Numbered from the stretch's first letter, positions 8,464 through 16,262 are shown. The stretch is DNA of 64,000 nt from Actinomadura graeca (GCF_019175365.1 NZ_CP059572.1:558001-622000); one strand, 5' to 3'. Program-made: numbers and translations. Notes: generated by a model not told the origin, from the sequence alone.

Positions 8464-10146
8464 TCATGACCGGCGGCGCTCGGTGAGCCCGAGGCCGTCC
8501 AGGTGCCGCAGGAGGGCGACGGCGACCCGGCGGCTCGTCGCCAGCGCGTCGCCCGCCTGGCCCGGCGTGAACGGCTGCGGGAGCTCCGACAGGATCCGCA
8601 GCGCCTCCCGGTCGGCGCCCGGCAGCAGGACGACGCCGTCCGCGAGGCGCAGGACGGCGCCCGCGCGTTCGGCGGCCGCGAGGGCGCCGCCGGTGAGGCC
8701 CAGCTCGGCGAGCCGTTCGGGGCGGGGCGCCTCGAACGGCGCGCGTTCCATGTCGGCGCGGAGCCGGTCGACGGCCTCGGCGAGGCCCGCGGGCAGGGCC
8801 GGGGCGGGCCCGTGGACGCGCCCCGCCCGCAGGCGCAGCGGCGGCCGGACGAGCGCGGCGGTCAGCCGCCGGGTCGGCAGGCCGAGGCGGAGCCGGGCGG
8901 TCTCCAGCGGGACGCCCGGGGTCAGCGGGCGGTCGGCGGCGTGCCGGGACACCTCCTCGGCGAGGCGCTCGTGGAGCGAGTCCCAGTAGGCGGGGTCGGC
9001 GTACCAGCCGCCGTCCAGGGCGATCGCGTCCTTCGGCGGCGCGCAGCCCATCAGGTCCAGCTCGGACCGCCGGAGCAGGCCGTGGCGGCGCAGAACCACC
9101 GACCCGCCGGGACGGTCCGGCCAGGACGCCAGCTCCCGCGCGCGTGCCGCCCCGGCGCCGCGGCGGACGAGGGTCGGCGGGCGGACGTCCAGGACGCTCA
9201 CCCCGGCGACGGTGCGGCGGACGGGGTCGCGCAGCAGGCCGGTGTCGCCGACGTGCAGCGCCAGCCGCGCGTTGAGGGTCAGCCGGGCCGTGTCGGGGCC
9301 GAGCGGCCGCAGGCGCACCGCGACGGCGGCGGAGCCGATGTGCAGGATCATCTGCCGCGCGAGGCGCCCGGCGGCCTCGCCGAAGCGGGTGCGGACGTCG
9401 ACGCAGGTCGTGTGCGTCCAGCGGCCGGGGCTGATGGCGGCGGTCACCGGCCCGTCGCCGCGCAGGGCGACGGTGACGCGGGCGTATCCGCGGACGGAGC
9501 GGCGGGGCTCGCCGTCGCACTCGATCGATTCGACGCGGCGGCGGGCGCCCGACGGCAGGAGGAGCAGCTCGTCGCCGGTCCGGATCGTCCCGGCGCCGAG
9601 CGTGCCGGTGACGGCGGTGAGCCCGGCGGCGCGGCGCGTGCGGTCGGCCCACAGCCGGACCGGGGCGCCGGGGTCGGGGACCGGGACGCGGCCGGAGAGC
9701 CGTCCCAGGGCGGCCGCCAGCTCGTCGATCCCGGCGCGGGTGACGGTGCTGACCGCGACGGTCTCGATGCCGCGCAGGGACGTCCCGGCGAGCCGCTCGC
9801 GGGCCTGGCGCAGGACGAGCCTCGGGTCGGCGACGTCGGAGCGGGTGACGGCGAGGACGCCGTGCCGGACGCCGAGGGCGTCGAGCGCCGCCAGGTGCTC
9901 GCCCGACCGCGGCCGCCAGCCCTCGTCGGCGGCGACGGCGAACAGCACGGCGGGCGCCGGGCCGGCCGCGGCGATCACGGCGGGGACGGAGTGCTCGCCG
10001 CCGGGCGCGTCCACGAACGCGACGCGGCCGCCCGAGGGCAGGTCCGTCCAGGCGTCGCGGGGTCCCTCCGGGTCCATGCCGGTGAGCGCGCGCACGAGCG
10101 CCGACTTGCCGTGCCCGGCATGCCCGGCGGTGGCGACTACGTGCAT
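8464..10146 (-). CDS. selB: Selenocysteine-specific elongation factor SelB, altered G domain
   Basis: A 560-residue SelB homologue. SelB carries Sec-tRNA to UGA codons that have a SECIS hairpin. The P-loop GHAGHGKS is at residues 8-15 (usual form GHVDHGKS), AADEGW at about 72-77 and the G4 motif TRSD at 101-104. EF-Tu-like barrels and C-terminal winged helices (FTPGQAGDAL, RRVAVALLRHLDGLGL) follow. Two changes stand out. Between GMDPEG and WTDLPSG the roughly 17-residue switch I segment (typically EERRRGMTIDLG) is absent, and G3 reads DAPGGEH instead of DVPGHE, losing the catalytic-type His. GTPase function is therefore doubtful, although the frame is intact. ATG 10146 is the natural start; the ribosome site is weak. 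Confidence 0.85.
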   Translation of the reverse strand: MHVVATAGHAGHGKSALVRALTGMDPEGPRDAWTDLPSGGRVAFVDAPGGEHSVPAVIAAAGPAPAVLFAVAADEGWRPRSGEHLAALDALGVRHGVLAVTRSDVADPRLVLRQARERLAGTSLRGIETVAVSTVTRAGIDELAAALGRLSGRVPVPDPGAPVRLWADRTRRAAGLTAVTGTLGAGTIRTGDELLLLPSGARRRVESIECDGEPRRSVRGYARVTVALRGDGPVTAAISPGRWTHTTCVDVRTRFGEAAGRLARQMILHIGSAAVAVRLRPLGPDTARLTLNARLALHVGDTGLLRDPVRRTVAGVSVLDVRPPTLVRRGAGAARARELASWPDRPGGSVVLRRHGLLRRSELDLMGCAPPKDAIALDGGWYADPAYWDSLHERLAEEVSRHAADRPLTPGVPLETARLRLGLPTRRLTAALVRPPLRLRAGRVHGPAPALPAGLAEAVDRLRADMERAPFEAPRPERLAELGLTGGALAAAERAGAVLRLADGVVLLPGADREALRILSELPQPFTPGQAGDALATSRRVAVALLRHLDGLGLTERRRS

Positions 10147-10336
10147 CGGCGCCGTTCCCGGACGGGGGAGGCAACGGCCCGGGGCGCCGCGGTGCGGGGG
10201 TGGTGCAGACGAAGGTCCACGGAAGGCAACCCTAGGGACGCCGGACCGGCAGGGAAACCCGAGGGGGCCCACACTGCGAGATGGCAAATCTCACGGGACG
10301 GCGCGGGACGCGGGGGCGGCTGCCGGTTCGCGCTGG

Positions 10337-10450
10337 TCAGGGCCCGTTCGGGACCGTTCCGGCGTCGAGCCTGTCGCGGTGGGCCCCGAAGTCGTCGAGC
10401 ATCCGGTGGACGAGACCGGCGAACCGCTCGCGCTCGCCGCCGTTGGACCA
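10337..10450 (-). pseudogene. 3' fragment of a regulator-like gene
   Basis: A short minus-strand frame (WSNGGERERFAGLVHRMLDD ... ending at TGA 10337) looks like the C-terminal helix of a MarR-type regulator. It starts abruptly at the edge of the MFS fragment. No start or upstream domain remains. Confidence 0.35.
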
Positions 10451-10451
10451 G

Positions 10452-10676
10452 AGCGGCATCGCGAGCGGGATCGACTCCCTGGTCCGCACCACCGGCGGCG
10501 GCGTCGCGGGCGCGGTGACGGCGTCGATCCTGGCCGGGCGCGTGATCGCCGGGACGGGCGTGCCGTCGCTCGGCGCCTATGAGCTGTGCTTCTGGATCGT
10601 CGCGGCGGGCGCCGCCCCGGCCGCCGTGGTCGCCCTCGTCCACGGCCTGCGCCACCCGCATCGCAGGCCCGGCTGA
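10452..10676 (+). pseudogene. 3' fragment of an MFS drug-exporter gene
   Basis: The encoded SGIASGIDSLVRTTGGGVAG and the following hydrophobic helices (VIAGTGVPSLGAYELCFWIV) match the last two membrane segments of 14-TM EmrB/QacA-type exporters. The upstream part of the same frame does not look coding, so only the C terminus survives. It abuts the regulator fragment tail to tail, suggesting a deletion joined two neighbouring genes. The rest of the 10147-10796 gap shows no other gene. Confidence 0.5.
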
Positions 10677-10796
10677 CCACCGGCGGGGACGATCGTGACG
10701 GCGCGGGGCCTTGACGAACGGCACCCGCGCCGTGCCCTATAGGTGTGCGCCCCGAAATGCGGATTGGGGCCAGGGGACCGCACCTGGAGGAACGAA

Positions 10797-12686
10797 ATGG
10801 GGGCCTACGCCGCCGCGTACGAGCGCAGCATCGCCGATCCGACCCGTTTCTGGGGGCTGGCCGCCCGGGACATCCGCTGGCTCGTCCCGCCGGACCGCGT
10901 GCTGGACGACGGCGCGCCGCCGTTCTACCGCTGGTTCACCGGCGGTGAGCTGAACACCTGCGACAACGCCCTGGACCGGCACGTGGAGGAGGGACGCGGC
11001 GACCAGGCCGCCCTGATCTATGACAGTCCGGTCACCGGGACGAAGCGCTCCTACACCTTCCGGGAGCTGACCGCCCTCGTCGCCCGGTTCGCGGGGGCGC
11101 TGCGCGCGCAGGGCGTCGACCGCGGCGACCGCGTCATCATCTACCTGCCGATGGTCCCCGAGGCGGTCGTGGCGATGCTGGCGTGCGCCCGGCTCGGCGC
11201 CGTCCACTCGGTGGTGTTCGGCGGGTTCGCGGCGCCGGAGCTGGCCGTCCGGATCGACGACGCCCGGCCCAAGGCGATCGTGTCGGCGTCCTGCGGCATC
11301 GAGGGCGGCCGGATCGTCCCCTACAAACCGCTGCTCGACAAGGCCCTCGAACTGGCCAGGCACAAGGTGGAACGGTGCGTCATCCGGCAGCGCGAGCAGC
11401 TGCACGCCGACCTCGTCCGGCCGCGGGACGTGGAGTGGGACGAGGCGATCGCGGGCGCCGAGGCCGCCGAGTGCGTGCCGGTCGCCGCCACCGACCCCCT
11501 CTACATCCTGTACACGTCCGGGACGACCGGGCGGCCCAAGGGCGTCGTCCGCGACAACGGCGGGCACGCTGTGGCGCTGCGCTGGTCCATGGAGAACGTC
11601 TACGGGGTCGGCCCCGGTGACGTGTTCTGGGCGGCGTCCGACGTCGGCTGGGTCGTCGGGCACTCCTACATCGTGTACGCGCCGCTCCTGACGGGCTGCA
11701 CGACCGTCCTGTACGAGGGCAAGCCGGTGGGCACGCCCGACGCGGGCGCGTTCTGGCGCGTCGCCGCCGAGCACCGGGTCAAGGCGCTGTTCGCCGCGCC
11801 CACGGCGATCCGGGCGATCAAGAAGGAGGACCCGGAGGGCGCGCTGCTCGCCGGGCACGACCTGTCCGCGCTGGACACCCTGTTCCTCGCCGGGGAGCGG
11901 ACCGACCCCGACACCTACCGCTGGGCGACCCGCGTCCTGGACCGTCCCGTCGTCGACCACTGGTGGCAGACCGAGACGGGCTGGCCGATCGTGGCGAACC
12001 TGCGCGGGCTGGAGCCGATGCCGATCAAGGCCGGGTCCCCGTCGGTGCCCGTCCCCGGGTACGACGTGCGCGTCCTCGGCCCGGACGGCGGGCCCGTCCC
12101 GCCGGGTGCGGACGGCGACATCGCGCTGCGGCTGCCCCTGCCGCCGGGCACCCTGCCGACCCTGTGGCAGGACGACGAGCGGTTCGTCGAGTCCTACCTC
12201 ACCCGGCACCCGGGCCACTACCTCACCGGCGACGGCGGGCACGTCGACGAGGACGGCTACGTGTGGGTCATGGGCCGCACCGACGACGTCATCAACGTGG
12301 CCGGCCACCGCCTGTCCACCGGGACGATGGAGGAGGTCATCGCCGCGCATCCGGCGGTCGCCGAGTGCGCGGTGATCGGCGTCCACGACGCGCTCAAGGG
12401 CCAGGTGCCCCGCGGGCTCGTCGTGCTGAAGAGCGGCGTGCTCGCCGAGCCGGACGAGCTGGCCGCCGAGCTGGTGCGGATGGTGCGCGACCAGGTCGGG
12501 CCCGTCGCGGCGCTCAAGGAGATCACGATCGTCGCGGCGCTGCCCAAGACCAGGTCGGGCAAGATCCTGCGGGGCGTGATGCGCGGCATCGCCGACGGGC
12601 AGGAGGTCACCGTCCCGTCCACGATCGAGGACCCGGCCGTCCTGGACGGCCTCCGCGCCGTCCTGCGGCCCCCGGCGCGGGACTAG
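10797..12686 (+). CDS. prpE: Propionyl-CoA-ligase-like acyl-CoA synthetase
   Basis: A 629-residue ANL-superfamily ligase of the acetyl/propionyl-CoA synthetase branch, activating a short-chain acid through an acyl-AMP. The N-terminal motif FGGFAAPELAVRIDDARPK is followed by the ATP loop YTSGTTGRPKG (residues 239-249), VGWVVGHSYIVYAPL, WWQTETGWP, GRTDDVINVAGHRLS and the C-terminal PKTRSGKILR, with catalytic Lys589 that is often acetylated in this family. Overall wording is closest to PrpE, so propionate is the likely substrate, though acetate cannot be excluded. ATG 10797 follows GGAGG at 7 nt. The stop shares a CTAG with the convergent GlsB-type gene. Confidence 0.85.
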   Translation: MGAYAAAYERSIADPTRFWGLAARDIRWLVPPDRVLDDGAPPFYRWFTGGELNTCDNALDRHVEEGRGDQAALIYDSPVTGTKRSYTFRELTALVARFAGALRAQGVDRGDRVIIYLPMVPEAVVAMLACARLGAVHSVVFGGFAAPELAVRIDDARPKAIVSASCGIEGGRIVPYKPLLDKALELARHKVERCVIRQREQLHADLVRPRDVEWDEAIAGAEAAECVPVAATDPLYILYTSGTTGRPKGVVRDNGGHAVALRWSMENVYGVGPGDVFWAASDVGWVVGHSYIVYAPLLTGCTTVLYEGKPVGTPDAGAFWRVAAEHRVKALFAAPTAIRAIKKEDPEGALLAGHDLSALDTLFLAGERTDPDTYRWATRVLDRPVVDHWWQTETGWPIVANLRGLEPMPIKAGSPSVPVPGYDVRVLGPDGGPVPPGADGDIALRLPLPPGTLPTLWQDDERFVESYLTRHPGHYLTGDGGHVDEDGYVWVMGRTDDVINVAGHRLSTGTMEEVIAAHPAVAECAVIGVHDALKGQVPRGLVVLKSGVLAEPDELAAELVRMVRDQVGPVAALKEITIVAALPKTRSGKILRGVMRGIADGQEVTVPSTIEDPAVLDGLRAVLRPPARD

Positions 12687-12949
12687 CGGGCGGACGTCGG
12701 CCAGAACACCGCCACGAGGTACACCCCGACCGCGGCCAGCACGATCTGGAAGAACGTCTCCCAGTAGTCCCAGCCCGGGCGCTCCAGCCCGAACAGGTGC
12801 GTCAGCGCCGTCCCCGCTATGGCCGCGACGATGCCGACCGCGACCAGCAGCCAGCCCGGCATACTCCGCCGGTCCGGCACGGTCAGCCGTCCCAGCACGC
12901 CGATGACGGCGCCCAGGACGATGGCGGCGGCGATCCCCCCGATGGTCAT
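12683..12949 (-). CDS. GlsB/YeaQ/YmgE-type small membrane protein
   Basis: An 88-residue transglycosylase-associated family protein with three hydrophobic segments (IAAAIVLGAVIGVLGRL, WLLVAVGIVAAIAGTAL, FFQIVLAAVGVYLVAVF). The family is linked to general stress in several bacteria, but its function is undefined. ATG 12949 has GGGGGAG upstream. A good promoter flanked by an inverted repeat is visible just upstream. The stop overlaps the stop of the convergent ligase gene by 4 bp. Confidence 0.8.
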   Translation of the reverse strand: MTIGGIAAAIVLGAVIGVLGRLTVPDRRSMPGWLLVAVGIVAAIAGTALTHLFGLERPGWDYWETFFQIVLAAVGVYLVAVFWPTSAR

Positions 12950-12961
12950 GCGCGCTCCCCC

Positions 12962-13024
12962 GGTCGCGTCCCGACGATCTTCTACCCGCTTTCCGATCAT
13001 AGACGCGACCTGCGGGAACGTCAG
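12962..13024 (-). promoter_or_regulatory. Promoter with flanking inverted repeat upstream of the GlsB-type gene
   Basis: On the minus strand CTGACG (13019-13024), 17 nt and TATGAT (12996-13001) form a near-consensus sigma-70-type promoter. The -35 lies inside the 3' end of selD. GGTCGCGTC (12962-12970) and GACGCGACC (13002-13010) are a perfect 9-bp inverted repeat. One arm is in the spacer and the other in the leader, so it could be an operator loop or a terminator for selD. Confidence 0.5.
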
Positions 13025-14013
13025 CGCACCCGGAGCGCGCGGCGGCCCCGGCCGACCAGCTCCCCGATCACCGGCGCGCCGGGCACCTCCCCCGCGACCA
13101 GCAGCCCGCCGGACGTCTGCGCGTCGGCCAGCAGCAGCCGCTCCTCCTCGGCGATCCGGCCGAAGTCGGTGTGCGGCGTCACCCACGCCAGGTTCCGCCG
13201 GGTCGCGCCGGGCACGAACCCGTCGCGGACGGCGGCGCGCGCCCCGTCGAGGTACTCCACCGCCCTGGCGTCCACGACCGCGGTGACCCCGGCGGCCCGC
13301 GCCAGCTTGTAGAGGTGCCCGAGCAGCCCGAACCCGCTGACGCCGGTGGCGCACCGGACACCGCGGTCGAGCGCCGCCCCCGCCGCGTCCGCGTTGAGCG
13401 CGGCCATCGTCTCGACCGCGTGCGCGAACACCTCCCCCGTCGCCTTGTGGCGCGCGTTGAGCACGCCCAGGCCGAGCGGCTTGGTGAGCGAGAGCGGCAC
13501 GCCGGGACGTCCCGCGTCCAGCCGCAGCAGCCGGCCCGGGTCGGCGGCGCCCGTCACCGCGAGGCCGTACTTGGGCTCGGGGTCGTCCGCGCCGTGCCCG
13601 CCCACGACCGGGCACCCGGCGCGCGCCGCCGCGTCCCGTCCGCCGCGCAGGACCTCCCGGGCCAAATCCGCCGGCAGGGCGTCCCGCGGCCAGCCGAGCA
13701 GGCTGAGCGCCATGAGCGGCACGCCGCCCACCGCGTAGACGGCCGACAGCGCGCTCGCGGCGGCGATGCGCCCCCAGTCGTAGGCGTCGTCGACCACCGG
13801 CGGGAAGAAGACCGCCGCGGACACCACCGCGCGCCCCTCCCCCACCCGCAGGACGGCCGCGTCATCGCCGTCCTCGCCCCCGGCGACCAGATCGTCCCCG
13901 CCGCCGGTGAGCCCGGCGACGACACGTTCCAGCTCACCCGGCGGAATGGTGCTCGCGCAGCCCCCGCCGTGGGCGTACTGCGTAAGACGGGCAGTGGGGA
14001 CAACACGGTTCAC
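13021..14013 (-). CDS. selD: Selenophosphate synthetase SelD, altered active-site loop
   Basis: A 330-residue SelD homologue (ATP + selenide to selenophosphate). RLTQYAHGGGC at residues 9-19 carries the catalytic Cys (E. coli Cys17). The following residues are A-S-T where the family has G/A-C-K, so the lysine equivalent to E. coli Lys20 is Thr22. GDDAAVL, VVGGHGADDPEPKYGLAVTG, PLGLGVLNARHK, TGVSGFGLLGHL and the C-terminal ADAQTSGGLL are conserved. The GTG start at 14013 gives normal length; there is no ribosome site, but a promoter 5 nt away suggests a leaderless message. It is divergent from tRNA-Sec. The family call is firm; activity is in question. Confidence 0.88.
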   Translation of the reverse strand: MNRVVPTARLTQYAHGGGCASTIPPGELERVVAGLTGGGDDLVAGGEDGDDAAVLRVGEGRAVVSAAVFFPPVVDDAYDWGRIAAASALSAVYAVGGVPLMALSLLGWPRDALPADLAREVLRGGRDAAARAGCPVVGGHGADDPEPKYGLAVTGAADPGRLLRLDAGRPGVPLSLTKPLGLGVLNARHKATGEVFAHAVETMAALNADAAGAALDRGVRCATGVSGFGLLGHLYKLARAAGVTAVVDARAVEYLDGARAAVRDGFVPGATRRNLAWVTPHTDFGRIAEEERLLLADAQTSGGLLVAGEVPGAPVIGELVGRGRRALRVR

Positions 14014-14018
14014 CCAGA

Positions 14019-14049
14019 AATTTAACGCACAACCATTACAAATGATCAA
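14019..14049 (-). promoter_or_regulatory. selD promoter, apparently leaderless
   Basis: Within an AT-rich island, minus-strand TTGATC (14044-14049), a 19-nt spacer and TAAATT (14019-14024) precede the GTG by 5 nt. Transcription would therefore start at or next to the start codon. The absence of a Shine-Dalgarno sequence agrees. Confidence 0.5.
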
Positions 14050-14232
14050 GAAACGGACGGTACGGACATGGTCACCCAGCGACCCCCTCCCGCCCAGCCT
14101 GCACGAACCGCCCCGGACCCCCCTCCGAACGAGGTTCGACGTGACGCGATTCTGACCCGCAAGGCACCACTGACCAGGCTCCGCCCAAGAACACCGACGT
14201 GATCGCCGCCTGCGCCAACTAAGATCGCCCGC

Positions 14233-14328
14233 GGAGGCGTGAGAGTGCCTGGTGGCCTCCTCGGTCTTCAAAACCGATGGTCCCGAGCACCTCGGGACGG
14301 CGGGTTCGATCCCCGCACGCCTCCGCCA
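14233..14328 (+). tRNA. selC: tRNA-Sec (anticodon UCA)
   Basis: The transcript folds as a selenocysteine tRNA. The acceptor stem has 8 bp (GGAGGCGT with ACGCCTCC), then the discriminator G and encoded CCA. The anticodon stem is TCGGT/ACCGA with loop CTTCAAA, giving TCA at 14268-14270. A long variable arm has a 7-bp stem (TCCCGAG/CTCGGGA), and the T arm is GCGGG-TTCGATC-CCCGC. All stems are perfect, so the RNA looks functional. TAAGAT at 14220-14225 is a fitting -10; no clear -35. selA, which often neighbours this gene, is absent here. Confidence 0.95.
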
Positions 14329-14410
14329 CCACCCACGAGCGGGCTCCGGAACACTCGCCGCACCGCGGCCGCGAAGTTTGCCGCGACCCAATGCCGGTAC
14401 TTTGTGCCGC

Positions 14411-14653
14411 ATGAGTCCAGAAGAAGTCGACGCCAGAGTCGAACTGGCAGAGACCAGGTACCTGAAGGCGAAGAAGGAGGCCGACGCCCTCCTGGAAGAC
14501 CTCTTCAGCGCCTACGTCGACGCCGCCGACGCCGGCCGAACCGCGGACCAACTCGCCAAGCCGGAGATTTTCACCGCAGGCTACATACGCAAGAAGCTCC
14601 GCGAACGCGGCGTCGAGCCCCGGAAAGGCGGCCCCAGAGCCCGCAAGAGCTGA
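14411..14653 (+). CDS. small charged hypothetical protein, 80 aa
   Basis: Family not named. The N-terminal half is a long charged helix (VDARVELAETRYLKAKKEAD). The C terminus (TAGYIRKKLRERGVEPRKGG) resembles a helix-turn-helix recognition segment with a basic tail, so DNA binding is possible. ATG 14411 is preceded by TACTTT seven nucleotides upstream and no ribosome site, hinting at a near-leaderless message. It follows tRNA-Sec by 82 nt on the same strand. The gap from 14654 to 14901 shows no supported gene. Confidence 0.55.
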   Translation: MSPEEVDARVELAETRYLKAKKEADALLEDLFSAYVDAADAGRTADQLAKPEIFTAGYIRKKLRERGVEPRKGGPRARKS

Positions 14654-14901
14654 GAGAGGCATCCCTCCCCCAGGCACACCTCACCCACCCGCACGCATGT
14701 GTTTACTCCCCATGCCCCGCCGAACTGGACCACGGGCGAGGGCACACCGGCGCACAGAACAAGCACCTACCCGCCAGGAACAGTCTCGGAGCGTCCGTTG
14801 GGAGCCGCCGTCCTACCGCATCGTGTCGAGACCTGATGATGGCGTGTTCTTCACGCGTCACGCCCGCGGCAGGGCGATCGCGGGGAACCGGGTGTGCGAC
14901 G

Positions 14902-15579
14902 TCATGTGCGCCGTCGGCCGGGTGAGGGGCGGTGCAGAATCCAGGTCTGCCGGGGGGCCGCCTTTAGCAGGGCGGACACTTCCCGGGCTCGTGCCCGCCG
15001 GGTGGGCAGCTCGGTGAGGAGTCCCTCCCATTCCTCCCGGTACCGGGGTCGATCAGCGGCCGGAAGCATCGCCGTCATCGCCCCCACCATTCGCCGCGGC
15101 ACTCGCCCCAGCTTGCGCAGCTTCACCTCGGCATCGGGACATGGTGGTCTCGACGTCGCGGGGGCGAAGGTCCGCTCGCACTCCCGGAGTGCGGCGACGG
15201 CGGCGATCCTCGCCGCCGCGAGCGCCTGCACCACGGCCTCTGCCGACCCCGTCTCGTCCGCCGCCCGGACCGCGTCGGCCGCCGCATCCGCAGCGCGCAT
15301 CGCGTCCTTCGCACGTGCCGTGCGCGCCGCGCGAGCCGCCGCATCCACCGCGCGGGCCGCGCCCATGGAGATCGTCACCGAGTGCGCCGCATGTGCCGTG
15401 CGCGTTGCGAGTGCCGCGTAGTCGGCCGCGTAGGAGGCGCGTGTCATCCTCGGGGTCTTGGTCGACTTGGTCGGCTTGGCCGCCATCGCCGTCTTGGCCG
15501 CCGCGTTCGCCGCCGGGATGACGTGGCTGGCGAAGGTGGTCAGAGCCTGATTAACGGCGTCTTCCTCGTCGGGCGTCAT
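14902..15579 (-). CDS. alanine-rich helical protein downstream of PadR
   Basis: A 225-residue protein of unknown function. After a short N terminus (MTPDEEDAVNQALTTFASHV), residues 30-135 are dominated by Ala with Arg, Asp and Thr (AARAVDAAARAARTARAKDA and similar), predicting a long amphipathic helix. The C-terminal part, LPAADRPRYREEWEGLLTEL then LPTRRARAREVSALLKAAP, resembles the Tyr/Arg-rich tail of actinobacterial anti-sigma-like or PadR-associated proteins. The start overlaps the padR stop by 4 bp (ATGA), so it is translationally coupled and last in a three-gene operon. There is no signal or membrane segment. Confidence 0.6.
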   Translation of the reverse strand: MTPDEEDAVNQALTTFASHVIPAANAAAKTAMAAKPTKSTKTPRMTRASYAADYAALATRTAHAAHSVTISMGAARAVDAAARAARTARAKDAMRAADAAADAVRAADETGSAEAVVQALAAARIAAVAALRECERTFAPATSRPPCPDAEVKLRKLGRVPRRMVGAMTAMLPAADRPRYREEWEGLLTELPTRRARAREVSALLKAAPRQTWILHRPSPGRRRT

Positions 15580-15917
15580 GAGGTGGCACCGGGGCGCGGG
15601 CTGCCCCACGGGATGGGGGCGGTGGCGCGGTTCTGGTGAGCCTTGGCCAGTGCCAGCCGGGCGGCTTCGGTGCCCTCCTGGGTCAGCTGGTAGTAGCGGC
15701 GGCGAGGGCGGCCCTGCATCTCGTGCTCGGACGGATCCTCCCAGTGGGAGGTGATCCAGCCGCACTGCTCCAGCCGCGTGATGATGGGGTACACGGTGCC
15801 GGACGGGAGTCCGGTGGCCTGCATCATCTCCAGTCCGTACCACTCGCGTGCCGGTTCCAGCAGCGCCTGCCGAAGGACCATCTGGGTCTGCATCGTCATC
15901 CGCGGCCCCTTAGCCAT
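15576..15917 (-). CDS. PadR-family transcriptional regulator
   Basis: A 113-residue winged-helix repressor. The PadR core is visible: YGLEMMQATGLPSGTVYPII, TRLEQCGWITSHWED, and the beta wing RPRRRYYQLTQEG, followed by the dimerisation helix. The ATG has GAAGG upstream and overlaps the end of the preceding membrane-protein gene by 8 bp. It is the middle gene of a three-gene operon. A palindrome between the -35 and -10 of the operon's promoter fits autorepression; the inducer is unknown. Confidence 0.88.
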   Translation of the reverse strand: MAKGPRMTMQTQMVLRQALLEPAREWYGLEMMQATGLPSGTVYPIITRLEQCGWITSHWEDPSEHEMQGRPRRRYYQLTQEGTEAARLALAKAHQNRATAPIPWGSPRPGATS

Positions 15918-16194
15918 GCCGCTCGCCTTCTTCGTCGTTCGTCTGCGTCCGCACGCCTGTCGGCGGTGTGCCCGGCACCAACGCCACAGCACGCTGCCGG
16001 GTGTTGTGATAGATCCCGTACAGCAGCCCGACCACCGCGACGCCCACCCCCACCGGCAGTCCCACGGCCGGGAACAGCGCCGCCAGGACGGCCGTCGCCA
16101 GCCCCGCCGCCCCGATCACCACGGCCACCAGCACCTCGGCCGGGACGAACACCCCCTGCCGCCCCTCCCGGACATCTCCACTCCGCTTGCTCAT
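15910..16194 (-). CDS. two-helix membrane protein, first gene of the PadR operon
   Basis: A 94-residue protein with a charged N terminus (MSKRSGDVREGRQG) and two adjacent hydrophobic helices (VLVAVVIGAAGLATAVLAAL and VGVGVAVVGLLYGIY), then a polar tail. Family not recognised. GAGG lies at a proper distance before ATG 16194. It is read before padR and overlaps it, so it is probably a target of, or partner to, that regulator. Confidence 0.65.
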   Translation of the reverse strand: MSKRSGDVREGRQGVFVPAEVLVAVVIGAAGLATAVLAALFPAVGLPVGVGVAVVGLLYGIYHNTRQRAVALVPGTPPTGVRTQTNDEEGERHG

Positions 16195-16262
16195 CGCACA
16201 CCTCGTCTCCTGTCCTCCGTCCCGCCGCGCCGGCGACCGACCCCAACCCCTACAATGCTCGT

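Noticed and set aside
10281..10676. Complete 131-aa membrane protein gene
   Set aside because: The first half of the frame lacks coding bias and only the C-terminal MFS helices are recognisable, so a fragment is the better call.
14697..15017. Plus-strand 106-codon gene
   Set aside because: No codon bias or family likeness, and it runs antisense into the Ala-rich gene.
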